From positions 868,001-932,000 of the forward strand of contig NZ_JBHTDE010000001.1 of NCBI RefSeq assembly GCF_042666655.1: DNA of 64,000 nucleotides, written 5' to 3'. This stretch comes from Paracraurococcus sp042666655. Lineage in GTDB: Bacteria; Pseudomonadota; Alphaproteobacteria; Acetobacterales; Acetobacteraceae. Made by a program: the position numbers and the translations under genes. The notes beneath the pieces are model-generated. The model was not told where the DNA came from. It made no database searches and worked only from the letters and a program-made list of their open reading frames with translations. Positions 51,147 through 59,407 of the stretch are shown here, in pieces. Positions within the stretch are counted from its first letter, which is position 1. The number at the start of each line of letters is the position of its first letter.

Positions 51147-52766
51147 CTACACCGATCGCAGGCGCTGCCGCAGTTCGAATTTCTGGATCTTGCCGGTGCT
51201 GGTCTTCGGCAGCGGGCCGAAGCTGACGCGCTTCGGGCACTTGAAATGCGCCAGGCGCTCGCGGCACCAGGCGATCACCTCGGCCTCGGTCGGCGGGTCC
51301 TTGTCGGGCGCGGGGGTGACGAAGGCATGCGGTACCTCGCCCCATTTCTCGTCGGGTTGCGCGACGACGGCCGCTTCCATGATGGCGGGGTGGGCGTAGA
51401 GCACTTCCTCGACCTCCAGCGTCGAGACGTTCTCCCCGCCCGAGATCACGATGTCCTTGGCGCGGTCCTTGACCTCAATATAGCCGTCCGGGTGCACCAC
51501 GCCGAGATCGCCGGTGTGGAACCAGCCACCGTGGAAGGCTTCGGCATTCGCTGCCGGGTTGCGCAGGTAGCCCTTCATCACGGTATTGCCGCGCAGCATG
51601 ACCTCGCCGAGCGTCGCGCCATCGCGCGCGACCGGCGCCATGGTGCCGGGATCCAGCACCGTCGCCTGCTCCAGCATCGGATGATTGACGCCCTGGCGCG
51701 CCATGAACGCGGCCTTGTCGGCCAGCGGCATCTCCTCCAGCCCTGGCTGCCACAGGCAGATGGTGGCCGGGCCATAGCATTCGGTCAGGCCGTACAGATG
51801 CGTCACCGCGAAGCCCATCTGCTCCATCTGCGCGATGACGGGGGAGGGCGGCGCGGCGCCGCCGGTGGCGATGGCGACGGGCTCGGCCGGGCGGCGCTTC
51901 ACCGCATCGGGCGCGTGGATCAGCATGGTCAGCACCACGGGCGCGGCGCACATATGGGTCACGCCGTGCTCGGCGATGGCGGCGAAGATCGCGTCGGGGC
52001 GCACGCTGCGCAGGCAGACATGCGTGCCGCCCTGCAGCGTGACGGCCCAGGTGTAGGTCCAGCCGTTGCAATGGAACATCGGCAGCGTCCAGAGATAGAC
52101 GCTGCGCGGGTTCAGCCCGAAGGCCAGCGCGTTGCCGCAGGCATTCAGGTAGGCGCCGCGATGATGCGTGACGACGCCCTTCGGGTTGCCGGTGGTGCCC
52201 GAGGTATAGGAGAGCGCGATCGCCTCCCACTCGTCCTCGGGCAGGCGCGGCGGCTGCTGCGGGTCGGCGGCGGCGAGGAAGGCCTCGTAGTCGATCGGGC
52301 CCAGCGCCGGCCCTTCCGGGGCTTCGGAATCGACGATGTCCACGACAGGGAGCGGCGCCGCCATCCCGGCCAGGGCCACGCCGGCGACGCCGGTGTATTC
52401 GCGGTCCACCAGCAGCAGCCTGGCCTGGCTGTGCTGCAGGATGAAGCCGATCGCCGCGGCGTCGAGCCGGATGTTGATGGTCAGCAGGATGGCGCCGGCC
52501 ATCGGCACGCCGTAATGCGCCTCCAGCATCTCCGGGATGTTCGGCGCCAGCACGGCGACGACATCGCCCGGCGCGATGCCGGCGCCGCGCAGTGCCGAGG
52601 CCAGGCGGCGGCTGCGATCCGCCATCTCAGCATAGGTGATGCGCCGCGCGCCATGGATGACGGCGACGCGCTTCGGGTAGATCCGCGCCGCCCGCTGCAG
52701 GAAGGAGATGGGCGAGAGCGGCACGTGGTTGGCGGCCAGTTGCGGCAGCGTGTTCGGGTCGTCCAT
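51147..52766 (-). CDS. Acyl-CoA synthetase (LvaE-like position in operon)
   Basis: AMP-forming ligase of 539 residues. The P-loop YTSGTTGNPKGV is near 185, the acyl-pocket/adenine motif YGLTECYGP near 330, GDLGVVHPDGYIEVKDRAKDIVISGG near 420, and the catalytic Lys in TSTGKIQK near 527. It resembles medium-chain fatty acyl-CoA ligases and would activate the entering hydroxy or keto acid. TAGGAG precedes the ATG. It follows the DUF6285 gene by 10 bases. In Pseudomonas putida the lvaE product performs the same first step in levulinate catabolism; assignment here is by gene context. Confidence 0.93.
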   Translation of the reverse strand: MDDPNTLPQLAANHVPLSPISFLQRAARIYPKRVAVIHGARRITYAEMADRSRRLASALRGAGIAPGDVVAVLAPNIPEMLEAHYGVPMAGAILLTINIRLDAAAIGFILQHSQARLLLVDREYTGVAGVALAGMAAPLPVVDIVDSEAPEGPALGPIDYEAFLAAADPQQPPRLPEDEWEAIALSYTSGTTGNPKGVVTHHRGAYLNACGNALAFGLNPRSVYLWTLPMFHCNGWTYTWAVTLQGGTHVCLRSVRPDAIFAAIAEHGVTHMCAAPVVLTMLIHAPDAVKRRPAEPVAIATGGAAPPSPVIAQMEQMGFAVTHLYGLTECYGPATICLWQPGLEEMPLADKAAFMARQGVNHPMLEQATVLDPGTMAPVARDGATLGEVMLRGNTVMKGYLRNPAANAEAFHGGWFHTGDLGVVHPDGYIEVKDRAKDIVISGGENVSTLEVEEVLYAHPAIMEAAVVAQPDEKWGEVPHAFVTPAPDKDPPTEAEVIAWCRERLAHFKCPKRVSFGPLPKTSTGKIQKFELRQRLRSV

Positions 52767-52776
52767 CGGAATTCTC

Positions 52777-53139
52777 CTAGCCCGCCTTGCCGAGTGCCTT
52801 GGGCGCGCTGATGCCGCAGCGCAGCCGCGTCAGCGCGAGCAGCGCCGCGGCGACCGGGGCATGGGCGGGTGCGCCGGGGTCATGGGCGCCGGCGCGGATG
52901 GCGTGCGCCAGGCGTTGCAGCAGGTCGCCGGGGTCGGCCGTGGGCGCGTCCATGCACGCGCGCAGCGCGGCCAGCGCCGGGCCCTGGTCCGCCACGGCCT
53001 CGCGCCGGGCAATCACCATGGCATTGGCCACCATGCGCGCGTGGAAGCGCTGCGCCTCCGGCAGATGCGGCAGCAGCTCCTTCAGCAAGACCTCGCGCGC
53101 GGTGTCCAGCAGGTTGCCGCCATCCGGGCGTTCCAGCAT
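52777..53139 (-). CDS. DUF6285 protein, LvaB-like kinase partner
   Basis: Small helical protein of 120 residues (LLDTAREVLLKELLPHLPEAQRFHARMVANAMVIARRE, then helices to AALLALTRLRCG). This family is regularly encoded next to APH-like phosphotransferases. In the P. putida levulinate operon the corresponding ~12 kDa LvaB is needed for the kinase LvaA to phosphorylate 4-hydroxyacyl-CoA. The start overlaps the stop of the kinase gene by one base (TGATG), consistent with a stoichiometric complex. There is no catalytic motif of its own. Confidence 0.85.
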   Translation of the reverse strand: MLERPDGGNLLDTAREVLLKELLPHLPEAQRFHARMVANAMVIARREAVADQGPALAALRACMDAPTADPGDLLQRLAHAIRAGAHDPGAPAHAPVAAALLALTRLRCGISAPKALGKAG

Positions 53140-54131
53140 CAGGCGACTCCCGTCATGCGCAGCACGTCCATCTCGAGTTCCGGCACGATATGGCCGGTCA
53201 GCGCGAGCTCGAGGCTGGTGTCGCCGGACAGGTGCCGACCGGCCTGGTCGGCGGCGACGACGGCCCAGCGGATGGTGGCGGCCAATTCCCACCACAGCAC
53301 GCGGTCATGCTGCACGGCACGGCCGCTGGCGGCCTCGTAGCCGCCATAGAAGGCCGCGCGTGGGCCGATGCCGCCGGCTTCCTGCGCCAGCGCGCCGAAG
53401 CGCCAGCAGGGCGCGCAGAACCAGCCATGGTCGGCATGCGGGTCGCCCCAGGCGGCGAACTCCCAGTCGAGCACCGCGGAGACCCGGTCGCCCTCCACCA
53501 TGTAGTTGCCGGTGCGGAAATCATTGTGGTTCAGCACGGTCTCGCCTGGCGGCGGCGCGGTGCGTTCCAGGTGGCGCAGCCCCCATTCCAGCACCGGCCG
53601 CGGCGTGCCGGCGGTGTCCAGTGCGGCGCGCTGCGCGGCGATGAAGGCGATGTGCGCATCGGCCGGCGGCTCGCCGAGAAAGGGCAGGTCGGTGCGCGGC
53701 GGCCGGATGGCATGGATGCGGGCGAGTTCGCGGCCGAGGCCGTCCGCCAGGGCGTTGCCCTGCGCGGCGCGGACCAGGCGGTGGCCGGCGGCGATGCCCT
53801 CCACCCGCTGCATGACGAAGAAGGGCGCGCCGGTGACGTCGCGCGCGGTGCAGCAGAACAGCGGCGCCGGCACCGCGACGCCGGCGGCATGCGCCGCCTG
53901 CAGCAACGCGAATTCCGCCGTGCGCGAATGCGAGACGGCGAGCACCGCGGCATTGTCGGTGCGCAGCACCCAGCGCTGCGGCGAGCCGCCAAGCGTCGCG
54001 TCGAGCGCCCAGTTCTGCTGCACCGCGCCGCCCGAGAGCAGCACCATGCCGGTGATGACGACCGGCGCGCCCGCCGCCGTGCTCAGCCAGGCGGCGAGCC
54101 GCGCGCGGGCGGCTTCATCCACGCCAGGCAC
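53139..54131 (-). CDS. Phosphotransferase family protein, LvaA-like 4-hydroxyacyl-CoA kinase
   Basis: APH/choline-kinase fold protein of 330 residues. The catalytic loop is LNHNDFRTGNY with Asp204, and the metal-binding Asp222 is in VLDWEFAAWGD. The N-lobe has SGGAVQQNWAL and the Lys-strand equivalent WVLRTDN. It would phosphorylate the 4-hydroxyl of a hydroxyacyl-CoA. In mammals the same domain is fused to the ACAD10/11 dehydrogenases; here it overlaps the dehydrogenase gene by 17 bases. It starts with GTG; an in-frame GTG at 54122 is an alternative. It is coupled to the DUF6285 gene downstream. Confidence 0.88.
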   Translation of the reverse strand: MPGVDEAARARLAAWLSTAAGAPVVITGMVLLSGGAVQQNWALDATLGGSPQRWVLRTDNAAVLAVSHSRTAEFALLQAAHAAGVAVPAPLFCCTARDVTGAPFFVMQRVEGIAAGHRLVRAAQGNALADGLGRELARIHAIRPPRTDLPFLGEPPADAHIAFIAAQRAALDTAGTPRPVLEWGLRHLERTAPPPGETVLNHNDFRTGNYMVEGDRVSAVLDWEFAAWGDPHADHGWFCAPCWRFGALAQEAGGIGPRAAFYGGYEAASGRAVQHDRVLWWELAATIRWAVVAADQAGRHLSGDTSLELALTGHIVPELEMDVLRMTGVA

Positions 54132-55320
54132 CCCAGTTGAAGAAGTCCTTGCCCTGCCGTCGGAGGAAATTGGTCAGCACCATCCGATGCACCTCGGATG
54201 CGCCATCCACCAGCCGCGCCTGCCGGGCATAGCGGTACATCCACTCCACCGGCGTGTCCTTGGAATAGCCGCGCGCGCCAAGCAATTGCAGCGAGGTATC
54301 GACCGCCTTGTGCAGCGCATCGGCGACCACGACCTTGGCCATGGAGACCTCCTTCCGCGCCAGGCTGCCGTTGTCCAGCAGCCAGGCGGCGCGCATGGTC
54401 AGCAGCCGGCCGATATCGAGCTCCATCGCCGCCTGGCCGATCATCTGCTGCACGCTTTCCTTGTCGATCAGGGTGGCGCCGAAAGCCTTGCGGGTCTCGA
54501 TCCGCGCCATGGCGATCTCGAGCGCGCGGCGGCCCATGCCGGTCCAGCGCATGCAGTGCGTCAGCCGGGCGGGGCCGAGGCGGATCTGGGTGGCGCGCAG
54601 CCCGTCGCCGACCTTCATCAGCACGTTGTCGTCGGTGATCTCCAGCCCGTCGAATTCCAGCTCGCAATGGCCGCCGTGCTCCTCGGGCCCCATGATCGGG
54701 ATGCGGCGGAGGATGCGCCAGCCCGGCTGGTCGGCATGGAACAGGAAGGCGGTCAGGCCGTTGCGGTCGTCCTCCCCGGTGCGGGCCATGAGGATGAAGT
54801 GCTTCGCCGTCTCGGCGCCGGTGATGTAGTGCTTGCGGCCGTAGATGCGCCAGCGGTCGCCGACGCGCTCGGCCCGGGTATAGGTCATCGAGGGGTCGCT
54901 GCCGCAGCCGTCGGGCTCGGTCATGGCGAAGGCGCTCTGCACCGTGCCGTCGATGATCGGCTGCAGCCAGCGCTCCTTCTGCGCCTCGGTCCCCACCATG
55001 TTCAGCAGGCGCATGTTGCCGTCGTCCGGCGCGGCGCCGTGGAAGACCACCGGCCCGAAGATGGAGCGGTTCATCTCCTCGTAGCAGGCGGCCAGCGTGA
55101 CCATATTCTGACCACCGCCGCCGCGTTCCTGCGGCATGCCGAGCGCCCAGAGGCCCTTGGCCTTGACCTCCGCCCGCAAGGTGTCGAGCAGCGGCTTGGC
55201 GATGTTCTCATGCGCATCGTAGCTCGCCGGGTCGGCTTCCAGCGGGATGATGCGCTCCTCGACATAGGCGCGGATGCGCAGGCGGAGCTCGTCGGCTTCG
55301 GGGGAAAGGGCGAAGTCCAT
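54115..55320 (-). CDS. Acyl-CoA dehydrogenase, ACAD10/11- and LvaC-like
   Basis: Acyl-CoA dehydrogenase-fold flavoprotein of 401 residues. Motifs are FAMTEPDGCGSDPSM near 135, HYITGAETAKHFILMART near 168, ETRKAFGATLIDKESVQQMI near 280, and a C-terminal RLVDGASEVHRMVLTNF that differs from the usual Y-x-G-T-x-E-I. This divergent C-terminus is typical of the ACAD10/11 branch, which eliminates phosphate from 4-phosphoacyl-CoA and rearranges it to the 3-hydroxyacyl-CoA rather than simply oxidising an alkyl chain. The kinase and DUF6285 genes directly follow. A weak AGGACGA ribosome site is present. Confidence 0.9.
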   Translation of the reverse strand: MDFALSPEADELRLRIRAYVEERIIPLEADPASYDAHENIAKPLLDTLRAEVKAKGLWALGMPQERGGGGQNMVTLAACYEEMNRSIFGPVVFHGAAPDDGNMRLLNMVGTEAQKERWLQPIIDGTVQSAFAMTEPDGCGSDPSMTYTRAERVGDRWRIYGRKHYITGAETAKHFILMARTGEDDRNGLTAFLFHADQPGWRILRRIPIMGPEEHGGHCELEFDGLEITDDNVLMKVGDGLRATQIRLGPARLTHCMRWTGMGRRALEIAMARIETRKAFGATLIDKESVQQMIGQAAMELDIGRLLTMRAAWLLDNGSLARKEVSMAKVVVADALHKAVDTSLQLLGARGYSKDTPVEWMYRYARQARLVDGASEVHRMVLTNFLRRQGKDFFNWGAWRG

Positions 55321-55387
55321 ATGCGTCGTCCTGTGTTCTGGCGACCGGAGTCACGCCTTCGGTCGTTCCGACCTCCGGCGATCCGAT

Positions 55388-56158
55388 CTAGAGCGGGTTC
55401 ACGGAATGGCCGCCGTCCACCACCAGCGCCGCGCCGGTCATGTGCGTGCCGGCGGAGGAGGCGAGGAGCAGCAGCGGGCCGGTCAGGTCCTCGGGCTGGC
55501 CGAGCCGGCGCTGCGGCACCCGCCTGACCACCGCCTGCCCGGCTTCGGAGGCGAAGAATTCGGTGTTGATCGGTGTCTCGACATAGCCGGGGCAGAGCGC
55601 GTTGACGCGGATGCCGTGGCGGGCCAGCTCGACCGCCATCTGCTTCGTCAGCTGCACCAGCCCGGCCTTCGACGCGGTGTAGCCGGCCACGCCCTGCAGG
55701 ATGCGCAGGCCGCCGATCGACGCGATGTTGACGATGCTGCCGCCGCGCTTCGCCGCGACCAGGCGCCGCGCGCCCTCGGTCGCCACCAGGAAGCAACCGC
55801 GCAGGTTCACGTCCAGCACGCTGTCCCAGTCCTGCTCGGTCTGTTGCAGGACGGGCCGGGATACCGCGATCCCGGCATTGTTGACGATGATGTCGCAAGG
55901 CGCGCCGAAGGCGGCCTCGGCCGCGTCATAGGCGCGGGCGACGGCGGCGCCGTCGGTCACGTCCAGCGGGACCGCGGCGACGCGGGCACCGAGTTCGGCG
56001 GTAAGCGCCTCCAGCGCCTCCGTCCGCCGCGCCGCGAGAACGACATTCGCGCCGGCTGCGTGCAGCACGCGGGCGAAATGCGCGCCGAGCGCGCCGGAGG
56101 CGCCGGTGACGAGCGCGGTCGCGCCGCCGAGCGAGAAAAGCTGGGCCGGGTCCATCAT
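55388..56158 (-). CDS. SDR family oxidoreductase (LvaD-like position)
   Basis: Short-chain dehydrogenase of 256 residues. TGASGALG is near 19, NNAGIA near 97, Ser in NIASIGGLRI near 147, YTASK near 160, and GAALVVDGGHSVNPL at the end. RRTEA after the second strand suggests NADP(H). In the lva pathway an SDR oxidises the 3-hydroxyacyl-CoA, or a reductase makes the 4-hydroxy group; either is possible. A GGGGAGG ribosome site lies 24 bases from the ATG, separated by a 6-bp hairpin (56164-56179) that would bring them together. It is probably the first enzyme gene of the operon. Confidence 0.92.
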   Translation of the reverse strand: MMDPAQLFSLGGATALVTGASGALGAHFARVLHAAGANVVLAARRTEALEALTAELGARVAAVPLDVTDGAAVARAYDAAEAAFGAPCDIIVNNAGIAVSRPVLQQTEQDWDSVLDVNLRGCFLVATEGARRLVAAKRGGSIVNIASIGGLRILQGVAGYTASKAGLVQLTKQMAVELARHGIRVNALCPGYVETPINTEFFASEAGQAVVRRVPQRRLGQPEDLTGPLLLLASSAGTHMTGAALVVDGGHSVNPL

Positions 56159-56238
56159 GCTGCCGGGGCCTGCGCCCCGTTTCCTCCCCTGTTGGGTTGC
56201 GGGCCGGCAATTGACACCCGGCGGCCCGGCCCGGCAAG

Positions 56239-57201
56239 TCAGCCAGGATTGAGGTTCATCGCCGCGACGATCGGCGTCCAGCGGGCGATCTCCGCCCGTA
56301 CCAGCGCCCCTGCCGCGGCAGGCGAGGTGTCGGGCCAGCCCTCGCAGCCGGCAGCGGCCAGGCGTTGCTGCACCGCCGGGTCCGCAAGCGCGCGGCGGGC
56401 GGCATCGCTCAGCGTCGCCACGACCTCGGGCGGGGTGCCGGCGCGGGCGAACAGCACCTGCCAGATGGTGATGTCGTAGCCGGCGACCCCGGCCTCGGCC
56501 AGCGAGGGCAGCTCGGGCGCCACCGCGGAGCGCCCGGCGGTGGAGACCGCCAGGCCGCGCACCCGCCCGTCGCGGATCAGCGGCAGCAGCATGGTCGGGC
56601 TGTCGATGGTCAGTTGCAGCCGGCCGGCGACGACATCCTGCACCGAAGCCGCGGCGGCGCGGTAGGGCACGATGGTGAAGCCGACACCGGCGCGCTGGCG
56701 CAGCAATTCGCCGGCCATGTGGTTGCTGCCGCCCGGGTTGGCCGCCCCGTAATTCGCCGCATCGCCCTTCGTCCGCAGCCAGGCGAGCAGTTCCGGCACG
56801 TCGCGCGCCGGCACGTCCGGATGCACCACCAGGACGAAGGGCTGCCGCGCGACCAGCGCTACGGGGATGAAATCCGCCACCGGGTCATGCGGGAATTGCG
56901 GGTAGATGGTCTTCATCACCGCATGGTTGTTGGTGCCGAGGAAGATCGTATGGCCGTCCGCCGGGGCGCGCTGGAAAGCCTGGGCGCCCACCGTGCTGCC
57001 GGCGCCGGCGATGTTCTCCGGCACCACCGGGCGGCCGAGCAGGGGGCTCATGGAATCGGCCAGGATGCGGCCGACGATGTCGGTCACGCCGGCGACCGCG
57101 ACCGGGATCACCAGCCGGATCGGGCGGCTGGGGAAGCGGTCCTGCGCCAGGGCGGAGGCAGCCAGGAAGGGCGTGGCAAGAAAAACGCGGCGGGTTGGCA
57201 T
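56239..57201 (-). CDS. Tripartite tricarboxylate transporter (TctC/Bug) solute-binding protein
   Basis: Bug-family binding protein of 320 residues. The signal is PTRRVFLATPFLAASALAQ. The family block FPSRPIRLVIPVAVAGVTDIVGRILAD is followed by ENIAGAGSTVGAQAFQRAPADGH and the C-terminal lobe ending VAAMNLNPG. The start MPTRR lies just after a possible promoter (TTGCAA, 17 bases, GGATAC) whose -10 is only 7 bases from the ATG, so the message may be nearly leaderless. It is upstream of the SDR and dehydrogenase genes on the same strand (80-base gap) and may share their regulation. It has no membrane partners nearby. Confidence 0.92.
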   Translation of the reverse strand: MPTRRVFLATPFLAASALAQDRFPSRPIRLVIPVAVAGVTDIVGRILADSMSPLLGRPVVPENIAGAGSTVGAQAFQRAPADGHTIFLGTNNHAVMKTIYPQFPHDPVADFIPVALVARQPFVLVVHPDVPARDVPELLAWLRTKGDAANYGAANPGGSNHMAGELLRQRAGVGFTIVPYRAAAASVQDVVAGRLQLTIDSPTMLLPLIRDGRVRGLAVSTAGRSAVAPELPSLAEAGVAGYDITIWQVLFARAGTPPEVVATLSDAARRALADPAVQQRLAAAGCEGWPDTSPAAAGALVRAEIARWTPIVAAMNLNPG

Positions 57202-57275
57202 GAGGCGAGTATCCGGGCGGGCTTGCCGGCATTGCAAGCCGCGCGCCACGATAGGCGAAGGCATAGGAATCCGCG

Positions 57276-58184
57276 ATGTCCCCCATCACCCTGCAGGAGC
57301 CTTTCCGCGCCGTCTTCTATGCACCCTTCTATGCGGCGCTGGCGCGCGGCGACTATGCGGCGGAAGGCGTCGCGGTGACGCTGCGCACCGGCACCATCCC
57401 GGCCAATGCCAAGGATGCGGTGCTGGCCGGCGTCGCCGACCTCGCCTGGGGCGGGCCGATGCGCATCCTGCTGGCGCATGAGGCCGACCCGGCCAGCCCC
57501 TTGCGCAATTTCGGCGCGGTGGTGATGCGCGATCCGTTCTTCCTGGTCGGACGCGCGCCGCGGCCGGGCTTCGCGCTGGGCGACCTGGCGGGGCTGACCC
57601 TGGGCACGGTGTCGGAGGTGCCGACGCCCTGGTGGACCCTGCAGGAGGATATCCGCCGGGCGGGGCTGGACCCGGCGACAATCCGCCGGGTGACGGACCA
57701 GGGCATGGCGGCGAACCTGGCCGCGGTGCTGGAAGGGCGCCTGGACGTGGCGCAGCTGTTCGAGCCCTTCGTGACCCAGGCGGAGGAGGCCGGCGCCGCG
57801 GTGTGGCACGCGGCGGCCGGTCGCGGCGTGACCGGCTACACCACCTTCACCACCACCACCGCGCTGCTGCAATCGAAGCGCACCGAGTTCAAGGCGATGC
57901 TGCGCGGCCTGGCGCGGACCCTGGCCTGGGTCGCGGCGAACCCGCCCGAGGCTCTGGCGGCCTGCATCGCGGAGTTTTTCCCCGACATGCCGCAGCCGCT
58001 GCTGGCGCGCTGCCTCGCGCGCTACGAGGCGGTCGGCCTCTGGACCGCCGACCCCTTCTACCCGGAGGAGGCCTTCACCCGGCTGGAGATGGCGATGTTC
58101 ACCGCCGGCGCCATCACCCGGAAGCCGGGCTTCGGCATGACGGCGGACAACGGCATCGTCGCGGAGGCGCTAGCTCCGGGTTGA
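57276..58184 (+). CDS. ABC transporter substrate-binding protein, NMT1/THI5-like
   Basis: Type II periplasmic-binding fold of 302 residues, resembling SsuA/THI5-type proteins: FYAPFYAALARGDYAAEGVAV near 14-34, DLAWGGPMRILLAH near 55, LEGRLDVAQLFEPFVTQAEE near 155. No signal peptide is visible; the conserved domain starts within five residues of the ATG. It is therefore cytoplasmic as written, or exported by an unusual route. AGGAATC precedes the ATG. The stop overlaps the CobW stop region by 15 bases (convergent). Ligands of the family include aliphatic sulfonates, taurine and pyrimidine or thiamine precursors. Confidence 0.82.
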   Translation: MSPITLQEPFRAVFYAPFYAALARGDYAAEGVAVTLRTGTIPANAKDAVLAGVADLAWGGPMRILLAHEADPASPLRNFGAVVMRDPFFLVGRAPRPGFALGDLAGLTLGTVSEVPTPWWTLQEDIRRAGLDPATIRRVTDQGMAANLAAVLEGRLDVAQLFEPFVTQAEEAGAAVWHAAAGRGVTGYTTFTTTTALLQSKRTEFKAMLRGLARTLAWVAANPPEALAACIAEFFPDMPQPLLARCLARYEAVGLWTADPFYPEEAFTRLEMAMFTAGAITRKPGFGMTADNGIVAEALAPG

Positions 58185-59117
58185 GATCACCTCGGCCTCG
58201 ATCGCCGCCAGCAGCCGGGCCGGGAAGTGGCGCGGGATGCGCTCGCCGATCAGCACGATGCGGCTGCGGCGGTCGGCGCCCGGCCAGGCCTCCAGCCATT
58301 CCAGCGGGTGCACCATGTGCTGGATGGCGTGCAGCACGGCAGGGCGGTCCGGCTGCTCGGCCAGGGCGACGAGGCCCTTGAGCCGCAGCAGGCGGGCGCC
58401 GGCATGCTCCGCCAGACCTTGCAGCCAAAGCGTCAGCGCCAGGGCCGGGACCGGCGCCTCGCGCTCGATGACGATGGAGGCAAGGCCGGCGGTATGGCGC
58501 GCCGCCCAGTCGGGCAAGTCGGCAGGGCGTGGCGCGGCGGCGAACAGCCAGTCCGGGTCGGCCGCGCCCTGTACCGCCTCGCGCAGCGGCGCCGCCGGGT
58601 TCAGCGCGCGGATCGCATCCGTCGGCGTTGCGGCCAGGTCGGGCTTGGTGACCAGGATGCGGTCGGCCAGCATCACCTGCCGCTGCGCCTCCGGGTGCCG
58701 CGCCAGGGTCGCCGCGCCGTGCAGCGCATCGACCAGCGTGACCACGCTGCTCAGCGCATGGGTCGCGCCGAGCGCCTCGTTCGTCATCAGGGCATGCAGG
58801 ATCGGCGCGGGGTCGGCCAGGCCCGAGGTCTCGATCAGCACGCGGGCATAGCGCGGCACCGCGCCGGCCTCCCGCCGCTGCAGCAGGTCGAGCAGCGTCT
58901 GCGTCAGGTCGTCCCGCACCACGCAGCAGAGACAGCCGGTGGAGGCGCTGACGAAGCTTTCCTCGCTGGCGGCGATCAGGTCGTGGTCGAGCGGGATCTC
59001 GCCGAATTCGTTGACGATGACGGCGCTGTCGGCCCAGGCGGGATCGCGCAGGATGCGGCGCAGCAGGGTGGACTTGCCGGCGCCGAGGAAGCCAGTGACG
59101 ACCGAGATCGGGATCAT
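58170..59117 (-). CDS. CobW/ZNG1-family GTP-binding metallochaperone
   Basis: G3E-family GTPase of 315 residues. Walker A GFLGAGKST is near 9-17, the metal-binding motif GCLCC near 65, and the Walker B/switch ETSGLADP near 96. The guanine motif is TKPD near 160, and the C-terminal CobW_C domain starts near 225. Family members insert zinc or cobalt into client enzymes. The start overlaps the 96-residue gene (ATGA), which itself is 3 bases after the hydantoinase gene, so a role loading metal into that hydantoinase is attractive (inference). Confidence 0.92.
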   Translation of the reverse strand: MIPISVVTGFLGAGKSTLLRRILRDPAWADSAVIVNEFGEIPLDHDLIAASEESFVSASTGCLCCVVRDDLTQTLLDLLQRREAGAVPRYARVLIETSGLADPAPILHALMTNEALGATHALSSVVTLVDALHGAATLARHPEAQRQVMLADRILVTKPDLAATPTDAIRALNPAAPLREAVQGAADPDWLFAAAPRPADLPDWAARHTAGLASIVIEREAPVPALALTLWLQGLAEHAGARLLRLKGLVALAEQPDRPAVLHAIQHMVHPLEWLEAWPGADRRSRIVLIGERIPRHFPARLLAAIEAEVISTRS

Positions 59118-59404
59118 GGTTCCGGCCGCGCCACCCGCAGCCGGCGGGCCTCGCCCTCGCCGGCGCCGACCGCGTTGCGCAGCGTGCGCAGCAGGCCGAG
59201 CACGGAGGTGCAGGGGCGGCGCTGGCCTGGACGTTCGAGCCACCAGCGGATCGGCAGGTCGGCGGCATCGGCCGGCCGGATGGACAGCGGCGCCCCGTCG
59301 GGCGCGCTGAGCGCCACACCCGCACCGGCGACCTTCGGCCGCGCCGGTACCTCCCACAAGGCGAGGCTGTCGGCGACCAGGTCGCGCAGCTCCGGTGGCG
59401 TCAT
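59114..59404 (-). CDS. Uncharacterised 96-residue protein between hydantoinase and CobW
   Basis: I do not recognise the family. It is soluble, with an N-terminal helix (TPPELRDLVADSLALWEV), a central beta-like part (VALSAPDGAPLSIRPAD), a Trp pair (RWWLERPGQRRPCTSVLGLLRTLRNAVG) and one Cys. It is sandwiched with a 3-base gap after the hydantoinase gene and a 4-base overlap with the CobW gene, so it is expressed with both. The position suggests an accessory factor for hydantoinase maturation or a small subunit. The reading frame is bounded tightly by its neighbours, which supports it being real. Confidence 0.75.
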   Translation of the reverse strand: MTPPELRDLVADSLALWEVPARPKVAGAGVALSAPDGAPLSIRPADAADLPIRWWLERPGQRRPCTSVLGLLRTLRNAVGAGEGEARRLRVARPEP

Positions 59405-59407
59405 GCG

